Assembly: GCA_028277745.1 (NCBI GenBank)
Contig: JANQFR010000002.1
Span: forward strand, 1-64,000
Length of the DNA stretch: 64,000 nucleotides
Source of the DNA: Phycisphaeraceae bacterium
GTDB taxonomy: Bacteria; Planctomycetota; Phycisphaerae; Phycisphaerales; Phycisphaeraceae
Direction of reading: 5' to 3'
Part shown: piece after piece, positions 17,737-27,257 of the stretch
How the letters are laid out: each line of letters begins with the position of its first letter
How positions within the stretch are numbered: position 1 is the stretch's first letter
Program-made: the position numbers and the translations under genes
Notes under the pieces: generated by a model
Seen by the model: the letters and a program-made list of their open reading frames with translations, nothing else
Database searches by the model: none
What the model was told of the DNA's origin: nothing

Positions 17737-19785
17737 ATGTCCGAGTTGGAGATCGCCAAGTTCATCCCCTGGGTCCCGGCCGTCGGCGCGGCGTTGTGCG
17801 GCTTGTGCTGCACGCGCGAGCGGTTTCGCGCCTGGGCGGGGCCGATCTGCGTCGCGTCGATCCTGATCGCGTTCGCCATGAGCGTGGGCATCTACTCGCA
17901 CGTGGTCGGCGACGGACACGGCGGCGAAGCCGGGCATCACATCGCGGGGCCCCACGTCGTCACGCTCTACACCTGGATGACCGCCGGCGCGATGACGGTC
18001 GACATGGGCTACTTCCTCGACAGCCTGACCATGATCATGTTGTTCGTGGTGACCGGCATCGGCACGCTCATCGCCACGTACGCGATGGGGTACATGAAGC
18101 ACGACCCGGGCTACCCGCGGTTTTTCGCGTTCGTCGCCCTGTTCATCTTCGCCATGCTTACCCTGGTGATGGCCGACAACCTGATCCTGCTCTACCTGGG
18201 CTGGGAGGGGGTGGGCCTGTGTTCGTACCTGCTGATCGGGTACTACTCCAAGTACCCCGTGGCCGTCGTCGCCGCGAAGAAGGCGTTCATCGTCAACCGC
18301 GTGGGCGACCTGGGCTTTGCGCTGGGCATCTTCCTGACCTACTACCAGTTCGGCTCGATCGACCTGAACGTGATCATCCCCGCGGCGACGCAGATGATCG
18401 AGGACGGCTACACACAGACCGCGGTGCTCTCGTGGATCCCGTTCCTGCTGCTGATCGGCGCGGTGGGCAAGTCGGCGCAGATCCCGCTCTACACCTGGCT
18501 GCCCGACGCGATGGCGGGCCCGACGCCGGTCTCGGCGCTGGTCCACGCCGCGACGATGGTCACCGCGGGCGTCTACATGATCGCCCGGCTGACGCCGGTG
18601 TTTCAGCTCTCGCCCTACGCCCTGCCCACGGTGGCGCTGGTCGGGGGCGTGACCTGTCTGTTCGCCGCCACCATCGCGCTCAACTCCAACGACCTCAAGG
18701 GCGTGTTCGCGTACTCGACCGTCTCGCAGATCGGGTACATGTTCCTGGGCGTGGGCGTGGGCAGCGTGGGGGGGGTGTTCCACCTCTCGACCCACGCGTT
18801 CTTCAAGGCGCTGCTGTTCCTCACCGCCGGCTCGGTGATGCACGCCCTGGCGGGCAACCTCGACATCCGCACCATGGGCGGGCTGCGCCGGAAGATGCCG
18901 GTGACCTGCTGGCTGATGTTCTGCGGCTGCCTGGCGCTGGCGGGCTTCCCGTTCACCAGCGGCTTCTACTCCAAGGACCTGCTGCTGGGTGACGCGATGG
19001 CGGTCGGGCAGACCTGGGCCACCGTCGCCGGCGTGCTGGGGATCATCACCGCGTTCGTCACCGCGTTCTACACCTTCCGCCTGTGGTTCACCGTGTTCAT
19101 GGGCAAGGAAAAGTACGACATCGGCGACGCGCACCACACGCCCGACAACGAGCTGGAAAAGGCGATGATCGGCGTCGCCAAGGAAGAGGCCGAGCACACC
19201 GGGCATCACCCCCACGAGCCGCACGAGATGCCGTGGTGGCCGATGAACGTTCCGCTGCTGATCCTGGCGGTCGGCTCGCTGTTCTACGGGATGCTGGTCA
19301 AGAAGATCACGCCGTGGATCGCGGACATGCTCCACGCGTCGACGGAGTTCGCCGCGATCCACGTCGAGCATCACGGCGCCGACTACGGAGGCGGGTTTGA
19401 TACCCACCAGGTCGTCGAGATCATCAGCGGCGCGCTGGCGGTCCTGGGTGTGCTGCTGGCGATGGTGCTCTACTGGCTCAAGCCCGGCCTGGCCGGCAAG
19501 CTGACCGCGCCGATCCGCCCCGTCGTCACGCTGCTGGCCAACAAGTACTACGTCGATGAGCTGTACGACCTGCTGTTCGTCAAGCCGCTGCGCGTGATCG
19601 CGTACCTGTCCTACGCGATCGACCAGTTCATCATCCACGGCCTCGTGCTCGCCTTCGGGTGGGTCCCGCGCCTGGTCGGCATGACCGTCCGGCCGGCCCA
19701 GTCCGGCAAGCTCCAGGGCTACGGCATCGGGATGGCCTGCGGGCTCGCGCTGGTCGCCTTCATCGTGTTCTGGGCCACCGCTTAA
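17737..19785 (+). CDS. nuoL: NADH-quinone oxidoreductase subunit L
   Basis: 682-residue antiporter-like subunit. Signature stretches are NLILLYLGWEGVGLCSYLLIG (about 148), GAVGKSAQIPLYTWLPDAMAGPTPVSALVHAATMVTAGVY (about 246-285) and ALNSNDLKGVFAYSTVSQIGYMFLG (about 312). The first contains the key Glu and the second the key Lys of the proton channel. A His-rich loop (about 465-495) and the long C-terminal lateral helix region are present. Membrane arm of Complex I. Confidence 0.95.
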   Translation: MSELEIAKFIPWVPAVGAALCGLCCTRERFRAWAGPICVASILIAFAMSVGIYSHVVGDGHGGEAGHHIAGPHVVTLYTWMTAGAMTVDMGYFLDSLTMIMLFVVTGIGTLIATYAMGYMKHDPGYPRFFAFVALFIFAMLTLVMADNLILLYLGWEGVGLCSYLLIGYYSKYPVAVVAAKKAFIVNRVGDLGFALGIFLTYYQFGSIDLNVIIPAATQMIEDGYTQTAVLSWIPFLLLIGAVGKSAQIPLYTWLPDAMAGPTPVSALVHAATMVTAGVYMIARLTPVFQLSPYALPTVALVGGVTCLFAATIALNSNDLKGVFAYSTVSQIGYMFLGVGVGSVGGVFHLSTHAFFKALLFLTAGSVMHALAGNLDIRTMGGLRRKMPVTCWLMFCGCLALAGFPFTSGFYSKDLLLGDAMAVGQTWATVAGVLGIITAFVTAFYTFRLWFTVFMGKEKYDIGDAHHTPDNELEKAMIGVAKEEAEHTGHHPHEPHEMPWWPMNVPLLILAVGSLFYGMLVKKITPWIADMLHASTEFAAIHVEHHGADYGGGFDTHQVVEIISGALAVLGVLLAMVLYWLKPGLAGKLTAPIRPVVTLLANKYYVDELYDLLFVKPLRVIAYLSYAIDQFIIHGLVLAFGWVPRLVGMTVRPAQSGKLQGYGIGMACGLALVAFIVFWATA

Positions 19786-19800
19786 TCTTTTAAAGATCAT

Positions 19801-19970
19801 GAAAACGCCAAGACGCCAAGACACCAAGACGCCAAGAGAGACCCGGGCATATCCCAGATGCGTCGCGGCCTCTTCAGGTGGCTTACCGGCGGGGTATGCA
19901 GAGGCGTCGGGCGATGATCGCCTTCTCTATCTTCTTCCTGGCGTCTTGGCGTCTTGGCGCCTTGGCGTGG
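19801..19970. repeat. CTTGGCG-type inverted repeat between nuoL and nuoM
   Basis: Tandem CGCCAAGA units (19806-19837) face tandem TCTTGGCG units (19935-19970) across a spacer of about 100 bp. The element fills most of the 204-bp gap between nuoL and nuoM, in an operon whose other gaps are 14 bp or less. It can fold into a long stem in the transcript. No ORF here looks real. Confidence 0.8.
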
Positions 19971-19989
19971 AGAGGGCATAACGCAAACC

Positions 19990-21711
19990 ATGGACTTCCA
20001 AGCCTTCCTCCAATCCCTGCAGCCGCTGCTCATCCCGGCGATGATCCTCTTCCCGCTCGCGGGCGGCATCCTGCTGCTGCTGCTGCCCCGGCACGAGCTG
20101 CACAAGATCTGCTACGGCACGTTCTACACCACCTTCATCACCCTGCTGCTGGCCCTCACCGCCGCGGGCGTGTTCGACTGGGAGCGCTCCGGCGAGGTCC
20201 AGCTCAAGTTCGACCTCAACTGGATCAACGCCTTCGGCCTGCGGCTCGAGGGCGGGGTCGACTCGCTGAGCATGTGGTTCGTCCTGCTCACCACCTTCCT
20301 CATGCCCCTGGTCATGCTCGAGGCGTTCACCCACCTGCGCCAACGCACCGGCGACCGGGCCAAGGAGTTCTTCTTCTGGCTGCTCTTCGCCGAGTCGGCC
20401 ATGATCGCGGCGTTCTGCGCGACCGACCTGATCTTCTTCTACGTCTGCTACGAGTTCACGCTCATCCCGCTGTTCTTCCTGATCGGCGTGTTCGGCTCGA
20501 CCGACCGCAAGAAGGCGGCGATGGTCTATTTCTGCTACTCGTTCACCGGCTCGATGCTCATGCTCGCCGGCATCCTCTATGTCGCCTGGTTCAACACCAC
20601 CCTCCCGGTCGAGGAGTTGGTCGCGACCGGGGCGCTCGCCGCCGACACCCGCCTCGCGCTGCCGCAGCTGGGCGAGTGGACGTTCAACTTCAACCACCTC
20701 AAGGAGGCCGCCCAGTACATGGACGGCACGCAGCAGGCGTTCGTGCTGCTGGCGCTGATGTGCGGCTTCGCGGTCAAGGTCCCGATGTTCCCGGTCCACA
20801 CCTGGCTGCCCCTGGCCCACACCGAGGCCCCGACCGCCGGCTCGGTCGACCTCGCCGCGGTCATGCTCAAGCTCGGCTCGTACGGCATGCTCCGCTTCGC
20901 GCTGCCCACCGCCCCGATCGCCGTGGTCGACTACGCCCCCTTCATTGCGGTGCTCTGCGTGATCGGCATCCTCTACACCGGCTTGATCTGCTGGGTCCAG
21001 AAAGACCTCAAGAAGCTCATCGCCTATTCCTCCGTGTCCCACATGGGCTTTGTCGTGCTGGGCCTGTTCGCCATCAACAACATCGCCATCGGCGGGTCGG
21101 TGTTCTACATGCTCAGCCATGGCCTCTCGACCGGGGCGCTGTTCCTGTGCGTGGGCATGATGTACACCCGCCTGCACACGCGGCAGATGTCCGACCTCTC
21201 GGGCCTGGGCAAACAGTTCCCGGTCTGGGCGTTCTTCGTCATCTTCTTCGCCCTCTGCTCGGTGGGGCTGCCGGGCCTCAACGGGTTCCCCGGCGAGTTC
21301 CTCACGCTCATGGGCACGTTCCAGGCCCCGCTGCTGGGCTGGCCCTTTGCGCTGGCCGCCGGCCTGGGGATGATCGTCGCCGCGATGTACATCCTCTACT
21401 TCGTCGGCAAGGTCATCTTCGGCCCGCTGAAGATCCCCACCGACACGAGCCACGGCCCGATCGAGACCCACGACCTGAACTTCAAGGAAATCTGCACCCT
21501 CGCCCCGATCGCCGTCGTCTGCCTCTGGCTGGGCCTCTACCCCAACCCGGTGCTGGTCACCGTCGAGGAGGCGATCGACCCGATCATCATCCCTGCCGAG
21601 CGGGTCATGCAGGCCCGGCTCGAAGCGGCGCCGATTGAGACGGCAGACGGCTCGAACGCCGACTGGCGCGGCCAGACGCTGGCGGCCAACGCCGAGGGGG
21701 GCGAACCATGA
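19990..21711 (+). CDS. nuoM: NADH-quinone oxidoreductase subunit M
   Basis: The frame opens at 19954, but translation from ATG 19990 (MDFQAFLQSL) leaves out residues coded by the repeat. The 573-residue antiporter-like subunit shows GGVDSLSMWFVLLTTFL, YEFTLIPLFFLIGVFG with the conserved Glu, FAVKVPMFPVHTWLPLAHTEAPTAGSV with the conserved Lys, and KKLIAYSSVSHMGFVVLG. Membrane arm of Complex I; overlaps nuoN by 4 bp. Confidence 0.95.
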   Translation: MDFQAFLQSLQPLLIPAMILFPLAGGILLLLLPRHELHKICYGTFYTTFITLLLALTAAGVFDWERSGEVQLKFDLNWINAFGLRLEGGVDSLSMWFVLLTTFLMPLVMLEAFTHLRQRTGDRAKEFFFWLLFAESAMIAAFCATDLIFFYVCYEFTLIPLFFLIGVFGSTDRKKAAMVYFCYSFTGSMLMLAGILYVAWFNTTLPVEELVATGALAADTRLALPQLGEWTFNFNHLKEAAQYMDGTQQAFVLLALMCGFAVKVPMFPVHTWLPLAHTEAPTAGSVDLAAVMLKLGSYGMLRFALPTAPIAVVDYAPFIAVLCVIGILYTGLICWVQKDLKKLIAYSSVSHMGFVVLGLFAINNIAIGGSVFYMLSHGLSTGALFLCVGMMYTRLHTRQMSDLSGLGKQFPVWAFFVIFFALCSVGLPGLNGFPGEFLTLMGTFQAPLLGWPFALAAGLGMIVAAMYILYFVGKVIFGPLKIPTDTSHGPIETHDLNFKEICTLAPIAVVCLWLGLYPNPVLVTVEEAIDPIIIPAERVMQARLEAAPIETADGSNADWRGQTLAANAEGGEP

Positions 21712-23309
21712 ACGGCATGGTCGAAAAACTCTCGACGCTCGGCCCCGAGATGTGCCTGCTTATCGGCGGCTGCATCTGCCTCGTGACCGGGCTCGACCGG
21801 CTCGGCGCGGTCCGCCGGGCGACGGTGTGGGTCGCCGCGTTGTCGCTGGTCTGCGCCGGGTTCCTGACGGTGGATTTCGAGGCCCACGACCACGGGGTCT
21901 TCCGCGTCGGCGGGATGGCGCCTTATATCAAGCTGATCGTCTGCGGGGTCGGGCTGATCCTGCTCATGATCGCCGCCGGCGTGCCGATGCAGCTGCGGCA
22001 GACCGTCCAGGCCGAGAACGCCAAGGATTTCGAGCCCGGCGACATCCTCCGCGGCGAGTTCTTCGCGTTCTTCCTGTTCAGCCTCACCGGCGTGATGCTC
22101 TGCGCCAGCGCTGATGACCTGGTCTGGCTGTTCCTGGCCCTCGAGCTGACCAGCCTGCCGACGTACGTCATGGTCGCCACCGCGCGGGAAAAGACGATGG
22201 CCCAGGAGTCGGCGGTCAAGTACTTCTTCCTCGGCGCCATGTCGGCCGCGGTGTTTCTCTACGGCTTCGCGCTGATCTACGGCGCCACGGGGTTCACCAG
22301 TTTCGACATGATCCGGCAGACCGCGGCCATGCAGATCGAGACGCACGGCGCCATCACGCCGATGCTGTTGATCGGCATGGTGCTGGCGGTCATCGGCGTG
22401 TGCTTCAAGATCGCCGCCGTGCCGATGCACTTCTACGCCGCCGACGTCTACGAAGGCGCGTCGACCCCCGTCACCGCGTTCCTCGCGTTCACCCCGAAGG
22501 TCGCCGGCTTCGTCGCGCTGATCCTGCTGCTGGGCCTGGTCGCCTGGTTCCCGGTGGACGGCGAGTTCGTCCAGTTGCCGCCGGTCCTCGTGGCGTTGCT
22601 GTGGATCATCGCGGTGCTGACGATGAGCGTCGGCAACGTGCTGGGCCTGCTGCAGAAGAGCGTCAAGCGCACGCTGGCGTATTCGTCGATCGCCCACTCG
22701 GGCTACATCCTCATGGGCGTGCTCGTGGGCCCGGGGCTGGTCGGCACGCACGGCGCCGTCGGCGACGGGATCGCGGCGGTGCTGTTCTACCTGCCGGCGT
22801 ACGGGCTGGCGACGATCGCGTCCTTCGCGGTGATCGGCTGCATGCGGCGTAACGGCGAGGAGGCCGACTCGTTCGACGACCTCTCCGGGCTCGCCCGCCG
22901 CCACCCCTGGCTGGCGTGGATCATGATGCTCAGCGTCTTCTCGCTGCTGGGCATCCCGCCGTTCGTCGGGTTCCTGGGCAAGGTCTACCTGTTCGGCTCG
23001 GCGATCCAGGCCCAGTACATCTGGCTGGTCGTCATCGCGGTGGTCAACTCGGCGGTGTCGGCGGGGTATTACCTGCACATCCTCGCGGCCTGTTTCTTCG
23101 GCGACCCGGACAAGGACGTGCAGCGCTACCCCGCGCCCGGCCGCCGGCTCGGGGCGGGCATCGCCGCGTTCGGGTGCATCGCGCTGGGCTTCCTCGGCGG
23201 CTGGATCGTCAACGCCACCCACGACGCCAACATCCCCGGCGTCGACAAGTCCGCCGCCCCCATCACGCTCGACGACTCGGACGACCAGGTTTCCGCCACC
23301 AAGCCGTAG
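21708..23309 (+). CDS. nuoN: NADH-quinone oxidoreductase subunit N
   Basis: 533 residues with the antiporter-like fold. Visible motifs are LVWLFLALELTSLPTYVMVA with the conserved Glu, FKIAAVPMHFYAADVYEGASTPVTAFL with the conserved Lys, SVKRTLAYSSIAHSGYILMG and GIPPFVGFLGKVYLF. Last gene of the nuoJKLMN run, translationally coupled to nuoM through ATGA. A hydrophilic tail of about 25 residues follows the final helix. Confidence 0.95.
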   Translation: MNGMVEKLSTLGPEMCLLIGGCICLVTGLDRLGAVRRATVWVAALSLVCAGFLTVDFEAHDHGVFRVGGMAPYIKLIVCGVGLILLMIAAGVPMQLRQTVQAENAKDFEPGDILRGEFFAFFLFSLTGVMLCASADDLVWLFLALELTSLPTYVMVATAREKTMAQESAVKYFFLGAMSAAVFLYGFALIYGATGFTSFDMIRQTAAMQIETHGAITPMLLIGMVLAVIGVCFKIAAVPMHFYAADVYEGASTPVTAFLAFTPKVAGFVALILLLGLVAWFPVDGEFVQLPPVLVALLWIIAVLTMSVGNVLGLLQKSVKRTLAYSSIAHSGYILMGVLVGPGLVGTHGAVGDGIAAVLFYLPAYGLATIASFAVIGCMRRNGEEADSFDDLSGLARRHPWLAWIMMLSVFSLLGIPPFVGFLGKVYLFGSAIQAQYIWLVVIAVVNSAVSAGYYLHILAACFFGDPDKDVQRYPAPGRRLGAGIAAFGCIALGFLGGWIVNATHDANIPGVDKSAAPITLDDSDDQVSATKP

Positions 23310-23435
23310 TGATATGACGCCCGGGGTAACCCTATCACGGTGAATTCCGCCGGGGTGAAAGACCTTTAAAGCCAGCAATTCCGCCGGTATGATGAGTCTC
23401 GCGTTGGCGTACGAGTTTCTCCCCGGGAGTCCCCA

Positions 23436-24374
23436 ATGACGACTTATCGCTGTTTCTTCGCGCTCGTGGTCATGCTGTCAATCCACGTTGATCGGGCACA
23501 CGCAAATGATGTCGTTGTTGCGTCGGACGACCCGATCGTCGGCCATGTTGCGGACCAGCCAGTCCATTTTTCACAAATCATTGAATCGCACCTCAAGACC
23601 GCGGACCCAAACCATCATGATCAGCTCAGGCAGATCGTTCGCGCCCGGATCCAGCAGATTGTGCTTGATCGCCTGATCCTGGCCGAGGCGGAAGCGTCGT
23701 TAACCGACGAGGAACGGGAAGCCGTGTCCGAGTTGGTCGCGAAGCGAGTCGCGCAGATCGACCCCGCAGACCGCGAAGCGTTTGCACGTGATTTCCGCCA
23801 ACAAGTGATCGCACGGAAACACCTCCGCGACACTCTGACTCCGCAAATCCACATCACCGATGCCGACATCGAGCGTGATTACCAAAAGCGTCGGGCGGAA
23901 TTCAATCCGCCCGCCCGACGTACGCTTCGCAGGATCCAGGCCTTGCCGTCGGACGCCGACACCGTGGAGAAAAAACTGGCCGAGGGCGCATCATTCAAGG
24001 AAGTCGCTTCGGGGTCATTAAATCAATACCGCCCGTCCAAAGCCGGGTTGATGGGCGATCTATCCGTTGACGCTTCGTTTGCCGATGCAGCGATTAACGA
24101 AGCCGTAGCGGCGTTGGGCGACCGGCCCGGAGCCGTCACCCCCCGCATCGACGCGGACGGCTCATCGCATTGGTTCTATCTCGAAGCTTACAACGCACCG
24201 CCATCGAGGTCACTCGATCAGGTGCGGTCGGAGATTAGCGACATGCTGCGGCAGAAACAATATCTGTCGCTGTCTCAAACGATGCGGCGAAACCTGATGG
24301 ATGGCGGCAACTACACGCCGCTCGACATCATGGTCGAAAACACGCTGACGCTGCTTGACCGACGCACCGATTAA
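23436..24374 (+). CDS. SurA/PpiC-like periplasmic peptidyl-prolyl isomerase
   Basis: 312 residues with a signal peptide ending near AHA-N (about residue 24). The N-terminal helical part (about 35-150) resembles the SurA/trigger-factor chaperone region with the repeated VLDRLILAEAEA pattern. A parvulin-like region follows from about 160 (ARRTLRRIQ, KKLAEGASFKEVA, GLMGDLS, ALGDRPGAVTPRI, WFYLEAYNAPPSRSLDQV). Such proteins help outer-membrane proteins fold. GGGAG at 23425-23429 is a good ribosome-binding site. It follows nuoN after 126 bp that contains two direct AATTCCGCCGG repeats. Isomerase activity is uncertain because the domain is short. Confidence 0.75.
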   Translation: MTTYRCFFALVVMLSIHVDRAHANDVVVASDDPIVGHVADQPVHFSQIIESHLKTADPNHHDQLRQIVRARIQQIVLDRLILAEAEASLTDEEREAVSELVAKRVAQIDPADREAFARDFRQQVIARKHLRDTLTPQIHITDADIERDYQKRRAEFNPPARRTLRRIQALPSDADTVEKKLAEGASFKEVASGSLNQYRPSKAGLMGDLSVDASFADAAINEAVAALGDRPGAVTPRIDADGSSHWFYLEAYNAPPSRSLDQVRSEISDMLRQKQYLSLSQTMRRNLMDGGNYTPLDIMVENTLTLLDRRTD

Positions 24375-24513
24375 CGCCTTTGCATGGACAGCCGGGCCGC
24401 GGAAATCCATGCCATCTGCGCCGACGCCCGATGGAATCAGGGAGGACGGCAGAACCCGTCGGGTCGTGATATTCTGACGCGTCCCGACCATTGTTTGTAT
24501 TGGACCTAAGACG

Positions 24514-25611
24514 ATGCCCGACACCGCGACCCATCGGATCTTCAATTTCTCGGCCGGCCCCTGCACGCTGCCGCTGCCGGTGCTCGAGCGGGCGCGGGAC
24601 GAGCTGGTCGATTATGGCGGGACGGGGATGTCGCTCATCGAGATGAGCCACCGGTCCATGCCGGTGGTCAGCGTCTTCGACGAGGCCGAGGCGCTGATGC
24701 GCGAGGCGTTGAGCGTGCCGGCGTCGCACCACATCCTGTTCATCGCGGGCGGGGCGACGTTCCAGTTCGCAATGACGGCGGTCAACCTGCTGCACGGCGG
24801 CAAGACAGCCGACTTCACGCACTCGGGCGCCTGGGCCAAGAAGGCCATCGCCGACGCCAGGAAGGTCGGTCGCGTCAACCTCGTGTTCGACGGCACGGAC
24901 GCGAACTACACCACCCTGCCCGACCCCGCGGGCGTGGCCTGCAGCGACGACGCCGTCTACCTGCACCTGACCAGCAACGAAACGATCGGCGGGGTGCAGT
25001 GGAAGGCGTTCCCACGGGTCGGCCGGCCGATCGTGGCGGACATGAGCAGCGACATCCTGAGCCGACCCTTGCCTTTCGAGCAGTTCGGACTGATCTATGC
25101 GGGGGCGCAGAAAAACATCGGCCCGGCGGGCGTCGCGGTGGTCATCCTCCGCGAGGACGTGCTGGCGCAGTGCCCGGGCGATCTGCCGGGATACCTGAAC
25201 TACGCGGGTCACGTGGAGGGCCAATCGATGCTCAACACCCCGCCGGTGTTTCAGGTGTACATGATCAAGCTCGTGCTGGAGTGGCTGAAGGAACAGGGGG
25301 GCGTCGCGTGGGCGCAGGAGGCGGCCGCCCGGCGCAGCGAGGCGGTATACGATGCGATCGCCCGTCACGCCGACTTTTACCGTTGCCCGGTGGACGAGCG
25401 TTGCCGGTCGAGCATGAACGTGGTCTTCCGTCTGCCGGATGAAGACCTGGAGGCCCGGTTCATCCGGGAGGCGGAAGCGGCGGGGATGAGCGGGCTCAAG
25501 GGACACCGCAGCGTCGGGGGCTGCCGGGCGTCGCTCTATAACGCGATGCCCCTGGAGGGCGCCGAGGCCCTGGCGTCCTTCATGGACCGGTTCGCAACGA
25601 CGCATGGGTGA
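24514..25611 (+). CDS. serC: phosphoserine aminotransferase
   Basis: 365 residues, the normal length for SerC, which makes 3-phosphoserine from 3-phosphohydroxypyruvate in serine synthesis (and the matching step in pyridoxal phosphate synthesis). It opens with IFNFSAGPCTLPLPVLE, followed by GMSLIEMSHRS. The PLP lysine lies in YAGAQKNIGPAG (Lys200). The C-terminal phosphate site reads GLKGHRSVGGCRASLYNA. Single gene, no serA or serB nearby. Confidence 0.96.
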   Translation: MPDTATHRIFNFSAGPCTLPLPVLERARDELVDYGGTGMSLIEMSHRSMPVVSVFDEAEALMREALSVPASHHILFIAGGATFQFAMTAVNLLHGGKTADFTHSGAWAKKAIADARKVGRVNLVFDGTDANYTTLPDPAGVACSDDAVYLHLTSNETIGGVQWKAFPRVGRPIVADMSSDILSRPLPFEQFGLIYAGAQKNIGPAGVAVVILREDVLAQCPGDLPGYLNYAGHVEGQSMLNTPPVFQVYMIKLVLEWLKEQGGVAWAQEAAARRSEAVYDAIARHADFYRCPVDERCRSSMNVVFRLPDEDLEARFIREAEAAGMSGLKGHRSVGGCRASLYNAMPLEGAEALASFMDRFATTHG

Positions 25612-25683
25612 TCACCCCACGACGTCCTGCCGCTGATCGAGCGCTTGTCGTATCCCGGAGAGGCCATCCCCGGGCTTCGTTCG

Positions 25684-26460
25684 TTACTCGTGCTCGCCGA
25701 AGAGCGCCCGGCCGACGCGGATGAGATTGGCGCCTTCCTGAATGGCGACCTCGAAGTCGTTGGTCATGCCCATCGACAGGATGTTGCACGAGCCGCCGCC
25801 GATCTTCTGGGAGCGGATGTCGTGGAAGATCTCCGCGACGCGGGCGAAGGGCGATCGAGAGTCCTCGGCGTTGTCGGAGTAGGGCGCCATGGTCATCAGG
25901 CCGCGGAGGCGCAGGTGCATCATGGTGTCGATCGATTCGGCGAGGTGGACGGCCGCGGGCGCCGCCACGCCGGACTTCTGCTCCTCGCCGGCGGCGTTGA
26001 CCTGGATCAGGATGTCGACCACCTTGTCCTGCCGGGCCGCGAGGGCGTGCAGCTCCTCGGCCAGGCGGAGGCTGTCGACGCTGTGGATCAGCGAGACCAG
26101 CGGCATGACCTGCTTGACCTTGTTGCGCTGGAGGTGGCCGACCATGTGCCAGCGGACGGTCTCGGGCGCCTGCACCTCGGTCCGCGTCACGGCGCCCGCC
26201 AGGGTCTTCTTGCGGCTGAGAAACTCCTCCAGTTGGGGGACCCGCTGCGCCAGTTGCTGCACCCGGTTCTCGCCCAGGTCCGCGTGGCCCAACTCGACCA
26301 GCGTGCGGATCTGGTCGGGCGTGGCGTACTTGGTCACGGCGACCAGATTCACGTCGTCCGGCCGCCGGCCGGCTTTCGCGGCGGCGTCGGCGATCCGGGC
26401 CGTCAACTCGTGGTACGCGTCACGCAACTCGACAGGGCTGACGATCTTGTCTGCGGGCAT
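25684..26460 (-). CDS. yggS: YggS/PLPBP-family PLP-binding protein
   Basis: The frame is open to 26709 but the ATG at 26460 (MPADKIVSPVELR) matches the family's N-terminus, giving 258 residues. PLP-binding Lys lies in LVAVTKYATPD. Other hallmarks are LGENRVQQL, WHMVGHLQRNKVKQV, IHSVDSLRLAEEL, LIQVNAAGEEQKSG, LRGLMTM and SMGMTNDFEVAIQEGANLIRVG. These single-domain proteins resemble the barrel of alanine racemase and maintain PLP and amino-acid balance; they are not enzymes in the strict sense. Confidence 0.93.
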   Translation of the reverse strand: MPADKIVSPVELRDAYHELTARIADAAAKAGRRPDDVNLVAVTKYATPDQIRTLVELGHADLGENRVQQLAQRVPQLEEFLSRKKTLAGAVTRTEVQAPETVRWHMVGHLQRNKVKQVMPLVSLIHSVDSLRLAEELHALAARQDKVVDILIQVNAAGEEQKSGVAAPAAVHLAESIDTMMHLRLRGLMTMAPYSDNAEDSRSPFARVAEIFHDIRSQKIGGGSCNILSMGMTNDFEVAIQEGANLIRVGRALFGEHE

Positions 26461-26588
26461 TACGTGAATGTAGGGGGTATGGGGCGAACAAGCAAGGGAA
26501 CACCCCACTTCCTCACCTGTGAAATCCGCGGACCGCGCCGCCATCGGGCGATCCTCAAACGATCGCACAGGCCTTGTCTCACGGCGGC

Positions 26589-27257
26589 TTACGAGGCCTG
26601 CTGGGCCGCGGGCGGCTCCTGCCGCTTGCCATAGATCAAGAAGGAATACACACAAGGCGTCAGGCCGGCGACAGCGACCAGAACCATGAACACGACCAAG
26701 AGCAGCCATCCGTGCAGCACCAGGGCCGCGATCACGGCCCCGACGCCGCCGCCGACAAAGGTCCAGCCCGCCAGGCGGTGGGTGCGGCGCCAGACCGTCT
26801 CACTCGAAAGCGTCCACGGCGTGCGGATGCCGGCGAACCAGTTGGATCGCAGCTTGGGCAGCACATTGCCGATCACGATGAACATCACCCCCAGCAACGC
26901 GATCAGGACGCCCTCGTTGAGTTTCATGTCCGCGCTCAGCGAGGCCAGGATGACCAGCACCTGGACCGCCAGTTGCAGGCCCGCCGCCGCCAGGAAGATC
27001 CATCCCAAGGCGCCGCGAGACCGCTGAATATGCTCGCGCCTCGGGTCCAGCCAGTAAATCACGGGGAACAGGGTCGAGATCACAACGATCAGGGCGGGGA
27101 AGAACAACAACCCGAAGGCTTTCGGCCAAAACGAATCGGGCTCGCCATCGATGTTCCAGTGGACCGGCATCGCATCCGGGACCCGGCTCCACACCACGAG
27201 TGAAACCGCCAAGCTGATGCCCGCCAAACCAAGACACTTAAAGTAGCTTGACCACAT
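26589..27257 (-). CDS. sdpI: SdpI-family membrane protein
   Basis: 222 residues with six hydrophobic segments. The N-terminal half matches the DUF1648-type region with SRVPDAMPVHWNIDGEPD, and the C-terminal half has the SdpI hallmark GNVLPKLRSNWFAGIRTPWTL. In Bacillus subtilis, SdpI gives immunity to the SdpC toxin and sequesters the repressor SdpR at the membrane. Here sdpI overlaps the upstream ArsR-type regulator by 20 bp, the same pair order as sdpRI. No sdpC-like toxin is seen in the window. Confidence 0.85.
   Translation of the reverse strand: MWSSYFKCLGLAGISLAVSLVVWSRVPDAMPVHWNIDGEPDSFWPKAFGLLFFPALIVVISTLFPVIYWLDPRREHIQRSRGALGWIFLAAAGLQLAVQVLVILASLSADMKLNEGVLIALLGVMFIVIGNVLPKLRSNWFAGIRTPWTLSSETVWRRTHRLAGWTFVGGGVGAVIAALVLHGWLLLVVFMVLVAVAGLTPCVYSFLIYGKRQEPPAAQQAS

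Noticed and set aside
17419..19827. 802-codon minus-strand frame opposite nuoK and nuoL
   Set aside because: His/Arg/Asp-rich low-complexity translation antisense to nuoL, whose catalytic motifs are intact.
19799..19981. Small frame starting MKTPRRQDTKTPRETR between nuoL and nuoM
   Set aside because: It is encoded by the CGCCAAGA repeat arms; it has no ribosome-binding site and no conserved domain.
19878..21638. 586-codon plus-strand frame overlapping nuoM
   Set aside because: Frame-shifted shadow of nuoM with an Arg/His/Pro-rich translation.
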